Below are positions 7,355 through 17,500 of a DNA stretch of 64,000 bases, piece by piece. The stretch lies in NCBI RefSeq assembly GCF_002095395.1, contig NZ_MJEI01000105.1, positions 124,001 to 188,000 on the forward strand, written 5' to 3'. Origin of the DNA: Williamsia sp. 1135 (GTDB lineage: Bacteria > Actinomycetota > Actinomycetes > Mycobacteriales > Mycobacteriaceae). Position numbers and translations under genes: made by a program. Position 1 is the first letter of the stretch; each line of letters starts with the position of its first letter. The notes below the pieces were generated by a model. The model was given only the letters and a program-made list of their open reading frames with translations. It made no database searches and was not told the origin of the DNA.

Positions 7355-8701
7355 GTGGCGCCAAAGGGCATAGGTCAAACGGACTGGATCAGCCATGCCA
7401 TCGATGAGATGAAGCGCATCTGCGCCGGAATGGACCCGAGCTCGGCAAGCGCAGATGCTGAGGCTATTCGGCTGATTGCATCGCGAATCACCCTTGCCGC
7501 AGACATGTACTACGCCAAGCTTGCTGCGCTGTACCCCGAGGGTGATTTCCATGGTGAGTCTGTCACCGGGTCGCGGCATGCGACGATCGCCGGCATCAGG
7601 CACATGGATGACTCGGCGGCTGTAGGGATCAAGATCGCCGATCAGATCAGTGCGATTTCGTCCATCCTGTCGTCGACTCAGGGGAGCGTCGCTGATCTGG
7701 ATGCCGAGTTCGGCACCAGCCAGAGCGCGGCCGAGCGCTTTCAGCAACAGCAACAACTGGCCAAGACCATGACGGACGTCTACAGCAACCCGGTGATCGG
7801 CGCGAACAGCGCGATGCCGGAGTACTCGGCACCGCCCCTCCCGCAGCTGGGCGGTGATTTCCAGCCGATCAACACCTCGACCGCAGGTAGCGGAACGGGC
7901 GGCAGTGGCTCGGGTGACAACTCGGGACTCGTCGGCGGATTGGCGGGTGGCGGTGGCCCAAACGGGCCGGGCGGTCCGGGCGGCCCCGGTGGTCCAGGCG
8001 CCGGGCAGGTCTCGTACGGCGGTGACCCGGCAGCAGACGTTCCGCTGTCCCTGGGCAGCGCGGGGCAAACGACTGCCGCGGACGCCGGAGGCCCGGGATC
8101 CGGGCCCCTGAACGGTGCATTCGGAAGTCCGATCCCTGCCGGCGGAACAGGTGCAAGTACCACCAATGCGGCGCTGAACTCCGCCCGCGGCCAGTCGGGG
8201 AGCGGTCTCGGCAGCCGAGCCGGGGCCGGCGGAGGCAGCGGCTCAGCTGGTGGAGGTGGCGGCCGGGCCGGCGGCGCGGGCGGTATCGGCGGCGCCGGAT
8301 CAGAGCCCAATCCACTTGCCCGACGACCGATCACTCCGCTCGCGACGCCGTCGGCCGGTAACGGCGCAGTGCCGGGATCCGGCCCGGCAACAACGACGCG
8401 CGGCGGTTCTCCGATGGTCCCGCCCGGCGGAGCCGGTCGAGGCGGGCGCGACGCCAACGGCGAACACCGAGCGGCGTCCTATCTGCACACCAGAGAGAAT
8501 GCGGAAGAGATGATCGGGCCTTTGCCGTTGGTCGGTCCTCCGGTCCTCGGCGATTGGGCCCGACCCGTCGACACCAGCGCCGCGGACGTGACGCCGATGA
8601 ACCTCGACGCGCCGACCGACAACCGCGACAACAGCAATCCCGACAACAACAACCGTGATGACAACAGCCCTGACAACAACGACACCCCCAACCGGACATG
8701 A
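7355..8701 (+). CDS. PPE/ESX-substrate-like protein with Gly-rich linker
   Basis: A 448-residue protein of three parts. Residues 1-150 are helical (starting MAPKGIGQTDWISHAIDEM, later YPEGDFHGESV) and resemble the N-terminal bundle of PPE/EspB-like type VII substrates. Residues about 175-370 are a Gly/Pro/Ala-rich, disordered linker. The C-terminus carries a short globular-looking block (TRENAEEMIGPLPLVGPPVLGDW) and ends in an Asn/Asp-rich tail. The start is GTG 7355 with GGGGGA 4 bases upstream; TTG 7343 is an alternative. It follows the WXG100-like and lipoprotein genes and may be secreted with the former. No ESX apparatus genes are in the window. Family assignment is tentative. Confidence 0.6.
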   Translation: MAPKGIGQTDWISHAIDEMKRICAGMDPSSASADAEAIRLIASRITLAADMYYAKLAALYPEGDFHGESVTGSRHATIAGIRHMDDSAAVGIKIADQISAISSILSSTQGSVADLDAEFGTSQSAAERFQQQQQLAKTMTDVYSNPVIGANSAMPEYSAPPLPQLGGDFQPINTSTAGSGTGGSGSGDNSGLVGGLAGGGGPNGPGGPGGPGGPGAGQVSYGGDPAADVPLSLGSAGQTTAADAGGPGSGPLNGAFGSPIPAGGTGASTTNAALNSARGQSGSGLGSRAGAGGGSGSAGGGGGRAGGAGGIGGAGSEPNPLARRPITPLATPSAGNGAVPGSGPATTTRGGSPMVPPGGAGRGGRDANGEHRAASYLHTRENAEEMIGPLPLVGPPVLGDWARPVDTSAADVTPMNLDAPTDNRDNSNPDNNNRDDNSPDNNDTPNRT

Positions 8702-8714
8702 CCGGCCGCAGGGA

Positions 8715-10223
8715 TCAGGCCAAGTTGTAGCTGCGCTCGACTGCTGTGTTCCATTCGGCGAACCGGGCATCGCGGTTGTCGGCGTCCATCGCCGGATCCC
8801 ACTGCTTGTCCTGCGCCCAGTTGTCGCGGATCTCTTGTTCGCTCTCCCAGTATCCAACGGCGAGACCGGCCGCGTACGCGGCTCCGAGGGCCGTGGTCTC
8901 GTTCACGACGGGCCGCACCACCGGCACGCCCAGGATGTCCGACTGGAACTGCATGAGCATCTCGTTGACCACCATGCCGCCGTCGACCTTCAACGTCGAC
9001 AACTCCACGCCTGAGTCCGCCTGCATCGCTTCGATGACTTCCCGCGTCTGAAAAGCAGTGGCCTCCAGCGCAGCTCGGGCGATGTGTCCCTTGGTCACGA
9101 ACCTCGTCAGCCCGACGATCACTCCGCGGGCGTCCGGACGCCATCGGGGCGCGAACAAACCCGAAAACGCCGGCACGAAGTACACGCCACCGTTGTCGTC
9201 GACGAGTTTGGCGGTCTCCTCGATGTCGCTGGAGGAATTGATCAGACCGAGATTGTCGCGCAACCACTGGATGAGTGAACCGGTGACGGCAATCGACCCC
9301 TCCAGCGCGTAGATCGGTTTCCGCTCGCCGATCTTGTAGCAGACCGTCGTCAACAAACCGTGGCTGCTGTGCACCACCTCTTCGCCTGTGTTGAGCAGGA
9401 GGAAATTACCTGTGCCGTAGGTGTTCTTGGCTTCGCCCGGTTCCAGGCACGCCTGCCCGAACGTCGCGGCCTGCTGATCGCCCAGGATCCCCGCGATCGG
9501 TACGTCCGCGAGCCGCCCGCGCTCGCGCACCTTCCCGTATACCTGCGACGAACTGCAGATCTCAGGGAGCAGACTGGTCGGGATCTGCATCTCCCGGCAA
9601 ATGTCCTCGTCCCATTCGAGCGTCTCCAGATCCATCAGCATCGTCCGCGAGGCATTGGTGACGTCGGTGAGGTGCCGACCGCCATCGGGGCCGCCAGTCA
9701 TGTTCCACACCAGCCAGCTGTCCATTGTCCCGAAGCACAATTCACCGGCTTCGGCGCGGTCGCGGGCACCCTCGACATTGTCGAGCAGCCACCGGATCTT
9801 CGGTCCCGCGAAGTACGTCGACAGCGGCAGCCCGGTGCGCTGCTGATAGCGTCCTGCGCCCTCGTCGCCTGCCAACTCTTCGCACAATTTGGCGGTCCTG
9901 GTGTCCTGCCAGACGATGGCGTTGTGGATCGGCTCGCCGGTGGATCTGTCCCACACCAGAGTCGTCTCACGCTGGTTCGTGATGCCCAGCGCCTTGATGT
10001 CAGCGGTCTGCAGGTCCTGCGACGCCAGCGCGGCCGCGACGACACGTCGGGTGTTGCGCCAGATCTCGACGCCGTCGTGCTCGACCCACCCGGCCTTCGG
10101 GAAGATCTGCTCGTGTTCCACCTGTTCCGAACTGACGACGTTGCCGGAATGGTCGAAGATCATGCAGCGCGTCGACGTGGTTCCCTGATCGATGGCGGCG
10201 ATGTAGCCGGTGCTGTTGGTCAC
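8715..10223 (-). CDS. glpK: Glycerol kinase
   Basis: A 502-residue FGGY kinase that phosphorylates glycerol with ATP to sn-glycerol 3-phosphate. The N-terminal phosphate loop [16 protein letters not shown], the DQQAATFGQ block and [13 protein letters not shown] are typical of GlpK, and the length fits the family (about 500). The start is GTG 10223. The gene is divergent from glpD, which oxidises its product, across a 137-base region that holds a GTTACC dyad. The C-terminus is 13 bases from the end of the Gly-rich protein gene, in convergent orientation. Confidence 0.96.
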   Translation of the reverse strand: MTNSTGYIAAIDQGTTSTRCMIFDHSGNVVSSEQVEHEQIFPKAGWVEHDGVEIWRNTRRVVAAALASQDLQTADIKALGITNQRETTLVWDRSTGEPIHNAIVWQDTRTAKLCEELAGDEGAGRYQQRTGLPLSTYFAGPKIRWLLDNVEGARDRAEAGELCFGTMDSWLVWNMTGGPDGGRHLTDVTNASRTMLMDLETLEWDEDICREMQIPTSLLPEICSSSQVYGKVRERGRLADVPIAGILGDQQAATFGQACLEPGEAKNTYGTGNFLLLNTGEEVVHSSHGLLTTVCYKIGERKPIYALEGSIAVTGSLIQWLRDNLGLINSSSDIEETAKLVDDNGGVYFVPAFSGLFAPRWRPDARGVIVGLTRFVTKGHIARAALEATAFQTREVIEAMQADSGVELSTLKVDGGMVVNEMLMQFQSDILGVPVVRPVVNETTALGAAYAAGLAVGYWESEQEIRDNWAQDKQWDPAMDADNRDARFAEWNTAVERSYNLA

Positions 10224-10299
10224 GTAGTCGAGTTTCCCACGACCTCGTCGCCAATCCGGCGGAACCGGGCATGCGGGATGCGCTCACCCTGACCGACTA

Positions 10300-10315
10300 G
10301 TTACCAGCGGGTAAC
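10300..10315. promoter_or_regulatory. Putative operator between glpK and glpD
   Basis: The dyad GTTACC-AGCG-GGTAAC has perfect 6-bp arms. It lies in the divergent glpK/glpD region, 46 bases before the glpD ATG, and is placed so that one regulator could act on both genes. The binding protein is unknown; a GlpR-type or TetR-type repressor is possible. Confidence 0.4.
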
Positions 10316-10360
10316 GTGGGTCGCGGCACGGCACATCACCTGTGACCAGAGGAGATTGCG

Positions 10361-12106
10361 ATGACTGCGTCTGCATTCGACCCGGACCGACCAGCTGACC
10401 TCGGGCCCCGGTATCGGGACAACGCCTGGCAGCGGTTGTCGACAGAGCAGTTCGACGTGGTCGTGGTCGGTGGTGGCATCGTCGGCGTGGGTACTGCGCT
10501 GGACGCCGCAACACGCGGTCTCCGCGTCGCGCTGGTCGAAGCCCGCGACATCGCCTCCGGCACGTCGAGTCGCTCGTCGAAGATGTTCCACGGTGGTCTG
10601 CGGTACCTCGAGCAACTCGAGTTCGGGCTGGTTCGCGAAGCCCTGCACGAGCGCGAGTTGTCATTGAGCACGCTGGCACCTCACCTGGTCAAGCCGCTGC
10701 CCTTCCTCTACCCGCTGACCCACCGGGTGTGGGAGCGGCCGTACGTCGCTGCCGGACTGTTCCTCTACGACTCTCTGGGTGGCGCCAAATCGGTTCCGGG
10801 TCAACGGCACGTGACCCGCTCGGGCGCCCTCCGTATCGCTCCAGCCCTCAAACGCAACTCCCTCTCGGGTGGAATCACCTACTACGACACCGTCGTCGAC
10901 GATGCCCGCCACACCTTGACGGTCGCCCGCACCGCGTCGCATTACGGTGCGGTCATTCGTACGTCGACGCAGGTCACCGCTTTCCTGCGCGAGGCCGACC
11001 GTGTCAGCGGGGTGCGTGTCCGCGACACCGAGACCGGCGACACCGCGGAAGTTCGCGGCCACTGCGTCATCAATGCCTCGGGCGTCTGGACAGATGAGAT
11101 CCAGGCACTGTCGAAGCAGCGTGGCCGCTTTCGGGTCCGTGCGTCGAAGGGCGTGCACATCGTCGTCCCGCGCGACCGGATCATGAGCGAATCAGCGATC
11201 ATCCTGCGTACCCCGAAATCGGTGCTGTTCGTGATCCCCTGGGAGACACACTGGATCATCGGCACCACCGACACCGACTGGAACCTCGACCTTGCGCACC
11301 CGGCTGCCACCCGCGCCGACATCGACTACATCCTCGAGCGGGTCAACGAGGTGTTGGTGACGCCGCTCGGCCATGACGACATCGAAGGTGTCTATGCGGG
11401 ACTCCGGCCGCTGCTCGCCGGTGAGAACGATGAGACGTCGAAGCTGTCCCGCGAGCATGCGGTCGCCGAGGTCGCACCGGGGCTGGTGGCCATCGCGGGC
11501 GGCAAGTACACGACGTACCGGGTGATGGCCGCCGACGCGGTCGACGCCATCACCGACTTCATCCCCGTCCGGGTGGCGCCGTCCGTCACCGACAAGGTGC
11601 CGTTGGCAGGAGCCGAGGGCTATCACGCCCTCATCAACCAATGCGATCAGCTCGGACAGCGATTCGGGTTGCACCCGTACCGGATCCGCCGACTTCTCAA
11701 TCGTTACGGCTCGTTGATCGACGAGGTACTCGCGTACGCGAAGAAGGACGAGAGTCTGCTCCAACCGCTGGCCGCCGCGCCGCAGTACCTCCGGGTCGAG
11801 GTCGTTTACGCTGTGGTCAGCGAGGCGGCGCTGCACCTCGAAGACGTGCTCGCCCGCCGGACCCGCATCGCCATCGAGTATCCCGATCGCGGTGTGAAAT
11901 CGGCCAGGGAGGTGGCCGAACTCGTTGCGCCGCTGCTCGACTGGGACAACGAGAAGAAAGAGTTCGAGATCGAGACCTACCTGGCGCGCGTGGACGCCGA
12001 GGTCTCGTCGCAACGCCAGCCGGACGACGAGTCTGCCGACGCCCTCCGCGCGGCTGCGCCGGAGTCCCGGTCTGAACTCCTCGAGCCGGTTCCGGTTCCG
12101 GACTGA
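10361..12106 (+). CDS. glpD: Aerobic glycerol-3-phosphate dehydrogenase
   Basis: A 581-residue FAD enzyme that oxidises sn-glycerol 3-phosphate to dihydroxyacetone phosphate and passes electrons to the quinone pool at the membrane. FAD-binding VVVVGGGIVGVGTA lies at residues 30-43, followed by RSSKMFHGGLRYLEQ, a GlpD hallmark, and GGKYTTYRVMA in the second half. Length and motifs match GlpD2 of mycobacteria, which in M. tuberculosis lies next to lpdA; here the two are separated by the accessory islet. The AGGAG ribosome site precedes the ATG at good distance. Confidence 0.95.
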   Translation: MTASAFDPDRPADLGPRYRDNAWQRLSTEQFDVVVVGGGIVGVGTALDAATRGLRVALVEARDIASGTSSRSSKMFHGGLRYLEQLEFGLVREALHERELSLSTLAPHLVKPLPFLYPLTHRVWERPYVAAGLFLYDSLGGAKSVPGQRHVTRSGALRIAPALKRNSLSGGITYYDTVVDDARHTLTVARTASHYGAVIRTSTQVTAFLREADRVSGVRVRDTETGDTAEVRGHCVINASGVWTDEIQALSKQRGRFRVRASKGVHIVVPRDRIMSESAIILRTPKSVLFVIPWETHWIIGTTDTDWNLDLAHPAATRADIDYILERVNEVLVTPLGHDDIEGVYAGLRPLLAGENDETSKLSREHAVAEVAPGLVAIAGGKYTTYRVMAADAVDAITDFIPVRVAPSVTDKVPLAGAEGYHALINQCDQLGQRFGLHPYRIRRLLNRYGSLIDEVLAYAKKDESLLQPLAAAPQYLRVEVVYAVVSEAALHLEDVLARRTRIAIEYPDRGVKSAREVAELVAPLLDWDNEKKEFEIETYLARVDAEVSSQRQPDDESADALRAAAPESRSELLEPVPVPD

Positions 12107-12115
12107 GGCCCCCGA

Positions 12116-12535
12116 CTAGCGCGCGGGCTCATATCGGAGCAGGGTGACCTCGTCCTCGGGATGGTCGAAGAACACCGGCCGAACCCGCATGCCGATGCGT
12201 AGCTCGGCGGGCTCTACGTTGACGATCTCCGTCGACAACCGCGGACCCTCGTCCCACTGCACGACGGCCAGCAGCTGCGGCACCGAGTTCGCGAAGTGTG
12301 GCGACACCGGCTTGCGGGCGATGGTGAAGGTGTACAACGTTCCCTCGCCGGAGATCTCGCGCCATTCGAGGTCGTCGGCGAGTGTCCCGGGCGCCAGGAT
12401 TCGCGGATAGAAGACGTACTTCTCGAGTGACGGCGAGTACTGGATGCGAATCCGGTGCTCGAGCAACGCATCCCAGAAGGGCGCACTCACCGGTGTCTTC
12501 ACCGGCATGGGTGGGGTGAATGTCATGGCGTTCAC
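12116..12535 (-). CDS. DUF35 OB-fold protein, partner of the thiolase-like gene
   Basis: A 139-residue DUF35-type protein. DUF35 proteins pair an N-terminal rubredoxin-like zinc ribbon with a C-terminal OB fold and act as partners of thiolases and Ltp-type aldolases. Here the position of the ribbon reads YSPSLEKYVFYPR with none of the usual four cysteines, so zinc is probably not bound, while the OB part (GEGTLYTFTIA ... LSTEIVNV) is intact. It follows the thiolase-like gene with 5 bases between stop and start. GTG 12535 is the first start; ATG 12526 is an alternative. Confidence 0.85.
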   Translation of the reverse strand: MNAMTFTPPMPVKTPVSAPFWDALLEHRIRIQYSPSLEKYVFYPRILAPGTLADDLEWREISGEGTLYTFTIARKPVSPHFANSVPQLLAVVQWDEGPRLSTEIVNVEPAELRIGMRVRPVFFDHPEDEVTLLRYEPAR

Positions 12536-12540
12536 GCTTT

Positions 12541-13752
12541 CTAGTCGCCCTGCAGGACCAGGGTGGTTTGCTCGCCCATCACGCCGCCGTTGCCGGACAC
12601 GAAGGCCCGATTGCAGTCGGGCACTTGAGCTTCGCCGGACCGTCCCATGATCTGACGGGTGGCGTCGCAGACGTGGTGCATGCCGCCGGCGAGTCCCGCC
12701 TGGCCGAATCCGAGCTGACCGCCCGCAGTGTTGAGTGGGAAGTCGCCGCGGAACGTCAGGTCATGGGAGTTGACGAACTCCATCCCCTTGCCCTTCTCGC
12801 AAAACCCGGCGTCTTCGAGGCTCATCAGCACGGTGATGGTGTAACAGTCGTAGATCGACACCATGTCCATGTCGGAACGGTCGAGCTGGCTCATGTCGAA
12901 GGCGGAGTCGGCGGCATGGGTGATGGGGGTCTGCAGCAGATCCTGGGCGTAGGTGGGAGTCTTGTACGCGACGTGCTCGCCGAAACCTTTAATCCAGACC
13001 GGCCGATTCTTGGAACGCCGCGCGACGTCTGAGGACGTGACCAGCACCGCCGCCCCACCCGAGCAGGGCATGACGATCTCGAGCCGGTGCAGCGGGTCGG
13101 CGATCACCGGACTGGCGAGGACGTCCTCGATGGTCAGCGGCTTGTCATAGAAGATGGCGTCGGGCGTGTGGTTCGCGTTGACTCGTTGGTCGACCACGAT
13201 CTTCGCGAGCGCGCGCTCGTCATAGCCGTAGACCGAACCGTAGAGCTGCGCGATCTGGCCGTAGGGACCGTTCTGGCCGAGGTTGCCGAAGGGGATGTCG
13301 AACTCGGCCTGCGGAGAACCGAACCGGTTGGACGACGATCCGTAGAGCAGGATGTCGGTGAGGCTGTCGGGGAGCGGCTTCTTGGGTGAATGGGGGACGC
13401 CGTAGTCGGCCGGGAGCACGCACAACACGGCCTGACAGATCCCGAGTTCGACGGCGGCCGCCGCCCGCCACACCATTGCTGCCGCCGAGGCGCCGCCGAG
13501 ATCGACCACCTCCGCGAAATTGACTCGGGCCCCAAGGTATTCGGCGATGGTCGAGGGCACGAACATCTCTGATTCGAGCAGCGTCGAGGTGACGATGCCG
13601 TCGATCTCGATCCCGGTCAGCCCTGCATCGGCGATGGCCGAGGCCGACAGCGTGGCCCACTGTTCCAGGGTGAACCGAGGCGTCCGGGTCGATACCTTCT
13701 GTGGTGGCAGCTCGGTGTACCCCACGATTGCTGCATCGCCCCGAAAGCCCAT
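12541..13752 (-). CDS. Thiolase-fold lipid-transfer protein (Ltp2-type, likely aldolase)
   Basis: A 403-residue thiolase-superfamily protein of the SCP-x/Ltp group. At the place of the thiolase nucleophilic Cys the chain reads VDLGGASAAAMVW, with Ala instead, so normal thiolysis is unlikely. The Ltp motif SIYDCYTITV is kept. Ltp2 enzymes without the Cys, in complex with a DUF35 protein, catalyse retro-aldol cleavage of beta-hydroxyacyl-CoA side chains in steroid breakdown, and the adjacent DUF35 gene fits this. The steroid or terpenoid substrate is inferred. An AGGAG site precedes ATG 13752. A TetR gene lies just upstream on the same strand. Confidence 0.85.
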   Translation of the reverse strand: MGFRGDAAIVGYTELPPQKVSTRTPRFTLEQWATLSASAIADAGLTGIEIDGIVTSTLLESEMFVPSTIAEYLGARVNFAEVVDLGGASAAAMVWRAAAAVELGICQAVLCVLPADYGVPHSPKKPLPDSLTDILLYGSSSNRFGSPQAEFDIPFGNLGQNGPYGQIAQLYGSVYGYDERALAKIVVDQRVNANHTPDAIFYDKPLTIEDVLASPVIADPLHRLEIVMPCSGGAAVLVTSSDVARRSKNRPVWIKGFGEHVAYKTPTYAQDLLQTPITHAADSAFDMSQLDRSDMDMVSIYDCYTITVLMSLEDAGFCEKGKGMEFVNSHDLTFRGDFPLNTAGGQLGFGQAGLAGGMHHVCDATRQIMGRSGEAQVPDCNRAFVSGNGGVMGEQTTLVLQGD

Positions 13753-13801
13753 GGATACTCCTGCGCGTCAACTACCGGATAAGAAGGACGTCCGCAAACA
13801 T

Positions 13802-13820
13802 ACTAGAACCGAGATCTAGT
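13802..13820. promoter_or_regulatory. Putative TetR operator before the thiolase-like gene
   Basis: ACTAGA-N7-TCTAGT is a perfect 6-bp dyad 49 bases before the thiolase-like start. It overlaps the stop codon of the upstream TetR gene (CTA at 13816-13818). Position and shape fit a repressor site controlling the thiolase/DUF35 pair. Confidence 0.45.
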
Positions 13821-14430
13821 TTTCAACCGGTGCCAGTTCTGCAGGTCCGAAGATGAAGTCCATGAAGCGGTTGCAGAGCCGGTGGACGTCCTTCATCGTG
13901 CCGTCGTGATAGACCGCAGCGGTCAGTGCGGTGTTGATGATCGACCACAGCATGATGGCCGCGTCTTCTGCCGCGCCGGGGCCGAGTCGGGCGAAGTCAT
14001 CGGCAAGCGTGTTCTGGCACACCGTGAAGAATTGGCCGAGCAAAGCCTTCGCGTTGGTGTCTGCGCTCGACTGCAGGATCACGTGCACCTGGAAGAAGTG
14101 CTGCCTGCGCTCGAACGAGGAGATGACCGCGTTCATCTTCGCGCGGATCTGATGCTCGGACAGGTCTTCGCCGGAACGTGCGTAGGCCGGTGCCGCCCAG
14201 TCGAGCAATACCGCAGCGTAGAGATGCTCTTTCGACGAGAAGTACCGGTAGAGGGTGCCGAGCGCCACGCCGGCATCCTGCGCAACATCGCGGATCTGGA
14301 TCTGCTCGTACTCCTGCTCCTTGAGAGCAGCGTTGGCAGCCTTGATGATTCGCAATCGGCGTGCCTGCTGCCAGGCGGGCAACTCCGAACTGAGCGTCGC
14401 CGCCGCAGTAGTCGATGCCTGTTGCGTCAT
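13816..14430 (-). CDS. TetR family regulator (KstR-like N-terminus)
   Basis: A 204-residue TetR repressor. The helix-turn-helix spans about residues 28-75, with IQIRDVAQDAGVALGTLYRYFSSKEHLYAAVL closely resembling the DNA-binding part of KstR-type regulators of steroid and lipid genes. The ligand domain is variable, as usual. An AAGGAA ribosome site lies 6 bases before the ATG. It is read in the same direction as the thiolase-like/DUF35 pair downstream, from which it is separated by 63 bases with an operator-like dyad, so it probably controls that pair. A 12-bp CCCGGG repeat palindrome (14455-14466) lies in its own upstream region. Confidence 0.88.
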   Translation of the reverse strand: MTQQASTTAAATLSSELPAWQQARRLRIIKAANAALKEQEYEQIQIRDVAQDAGVALGTLYRYFSSKEHLYAAVLLDWAAPAYARSGEDLSEHQIRAKMNAVISSFERRQHFFQVHVILQSSADTNAKALLGQFFTVCQNTLADDFARLGPGAAEDAAIMLWSIINTALTAAVYHDGTMKDVHRLCNRFMDFIFGPAELAPVEN

Positions 14431-14534
14431 GAATGTTCCTTTGCGTAATTGAACCCCGGGCCCGGGTACAGCCTAGGACGCCACGGCTCGGGCCGAAGCC
14501 ACATGGCTGGCTTGTCTCCGGGATGAAGCGATGC

Positions 14535-17500
14535 TCATCCGGTTCTGCGTAACCGCAAACCGCGGGGCGTCGGGTCGAAACCGCTGTCTCGTAGGTGCTC
14601 GGCCAACGCGCCGGTCAGGACGGGTTCACCGTCGACGCGCTCGACATACAACCGGTCCACCTGACCCCGGGTAACCACTCGAGCAAGCGCCGCGGTGGCC
14701 GCCGCGAGTTGCTCGGAATCGGTACTGAAGGTCAGCACCGTCTTACCGCCTCGCTCGACGAACAGCACGAGATGACCGTCCACCAGCACCACCAGCGCGC
14801 CAGGTTTGCGGCCGGGGCGATGCCCCTCCGACTGCTGCGGCCACGCGAGGGCGGAACCGTACGGGTTGGCGGGATCGGTCGCCGCCAGCGCGATGGCCGT
14901 CTGCCCTATCGGCTCGACCTCGTCGCGGAGTCTGTCCACGGTGGTGGTCGCGGCGAATTGCGCGCCGCCCAATCCGTCGATGTAGTAACCACGCCGTACT
15001 TTGCCACTGTCCTCGAACCCGGTGAGGGCCTTGTACACCCGCGAGAAACCGCCGACGATGCCCTCCGTCATCACCGCGCCCTTGGTGACGACGCCGTACC
15101 GGTCGAGTAGTGCTGTGCACTGCGCGGCGACGGCGAGGGTGGGATCTGAGATCGGGGCCGGCAACACGAACCACCGTCCGGTCATCGACTGCGGCGCCGT
15201 GCGAGGGGTCCGGGCGAACCGTCGCCGCCCACGGTGCGCCGGCGCACTTCGGACTGCACCGGGTTTACGGCCCGGACCCAGCAGTGAACGCACGGGGGTG
15301 AACGTGTCGTTGCTGATCAGGCCCGCCCACGCGAGATCCCACAGCACCATCTCGAGTTCTGAACCGAGCGGGGTGACACCGCCGACGGCCATCGACTCGC
15401 TCAACTGCCGGAAGAAGAACGCACCGCCCGGGGCCAGATGGTCGAGGACCCGCTGATGCAGCTCACCCATGTCGATCTCGGCGGGGGTCGGCAGACTGTC
15501 CTCGGCGAGATCGGCCGGATGCAGGCTGATCCACCCGTCGGAACCGGACAGCCGGCCGTGCCCGGCCCACAGGACTTCGCCGCCGGCGGTCAATTCGTCG
15601 AGCATGTCGGGTCGATAATCGGCGACGCGAGCAGGCAGGACCAGGGACTCCCACGCAGACGCCGGGATGGGTACACCGGCGAGCTGATCGATGACCGCCG
15701 ACACGCCGTCGATACCGCGCAACCGCGACTGCCGGGTGACGTGTTGCCAGCCGGTGACGAACCGCGCGTACGTCTCATGGCTGACGGGTGCGACCTCGGC
15801 GCGGCTCGCCGCCAGTGACGCTCGCCGAAGCCCTGAGAGAACCTCTGTGTTGCACCACTGTTCACTGCTGCGCAGGGTGCCCTCCGGTTCGGGCCGGAAG
15901 TCTCCTTCGACGACCCGCCGCGAACTCGCCAGTCGAACGAGGGTGTCGCGTACGACAGCGACACCGAGGCCGAGCGCGGTGGCCGCATCGGCGGCGACGA
16001 ACGGTCCGTGCGTCCGGGCGTAACGTCCGATCAGATCGCCGAGCGGATCGTCGACGGGTTCGAGGAACGCCATCGGAAGCCCCTGCGGGGGAGGGATGCC
16101 GAGCCCGTCACGGAGTCTGCCCGCATCCTCGGCGGCGGCGAACAGCAGAGAGCCCCCACGGGGCACCTCGATCGCTCGGCCGGCCGACACGAGTTGGGCG
16201 AGCAACGGGAGGGGTTCATCGCCGGTGAATCGCGCGGCGACGTCGGATTCACTGAGCGGACCGAGCCACCGCAACAGATCCGCGATGCCCTCGATGTCGC
16301 GGGCCTGGCGGTCGGGGTGAAGGCGCTGGAGTTTGGCCTCGGTGTCGGCGATGACGTTCTGGTCGAGTAATTCTCGCAGATCCACTCGACCCAGCAGTTG
16401 TGCGAGCAACGCCGTGTCGAGCGAAAGGGTCGCGGCGCGGCGTTCGGCGAGTGGGGCGTCGTCGGCGTACATGAACGCGCCGACGTAGCCGAACAGCAGC
16501 GACGAGGCCATCGGCGACGGTGTCTCGGTCTCGATCTCGATGACCCGCAGGCGCCGATCGGCGACTTTCGTGAGCATGCCGACGAGCGCGGGGAGATCGT
16601 AGACATCCTGCAGACACTCGCGGAAGGCCTCGAGGATGATCGGGAACTGCGGAAACTTCCTTGCCACGTCGAGCAATTGGGCGCTGCGCTGACGCTGTTG
16701 CCACAGCGGGGCGCGTTTGCCGGGATTGCGGCGCGGCAGCAGCAGTGCGCGGGCGGCGCATTCACGGAAGCGCGAGGCAAACATCGCCGAGCCGCCGAGC
16801 TGCTCGGTGACGATCTGCTCGATCTCGTCCGGGTCGAAGTGGAAGAGCGCAGCTCCGGGTGGTTGATCGTCGGTGTCGGGGAGACGCACGATGATGCCGT
16901 CGTCCGCAGCCGAGACGGCGCCGTCGATGCCATAGTCCTGCTGCAGGCGAGCGGCGACCGCACTGGCCCATGGTGCGTGAACACGTAAACCGTAGGGGGA
17001 GTGCAGGATCACCCGCCAGTCGCCGAGTTCGTCGCGGAACCTCTCGACGAGAAGAGTGCGGTCGGTGGGGAGGTGGCCGGTGGCGGCCTGTTGCTCGGAG
17101 ACCAGTTGAGCGAGGTTGTCGCGGGCGAACTCGTTGAGCCCCAGCCGCTCCGCGTGTGCACCGAGCTTGCCGGGCTTGGACAATTCGCCGACGAACTTCC
17201 CGATGGCCTCACCGAGTTCGGCAGGCCGGCCGATGCTGTCACCGTGCCAGAAGGGAAGTCGCCCGGCCTGCCCGAACGCCGGTGTCACGAGCACCCGGTC
17301 GTGGGTGATGTCCTCGATACGCCAGCTGGTGGCGCCGAGCGCGAAGACATCTCCGACACGGGACTCGTAGACCATCTCCTCGTCGAGTTCGCCCACCCGC
17401 GTCTGTTTTTCGCCGACCATGTACACCGCGAAGAGGCCTCGGTCGGGAATTGCGCCACCGGAGGTGACCGCAAGTCGCTGTGCGCCCGGCCTACCGGTGA

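Noticed and set aside
14455-14466. CCCGGGCCCGGG palindrome before the TetR gene
   Set aside because: Simple GC palindrome expected by chance in such DNA; no support as a binding site.
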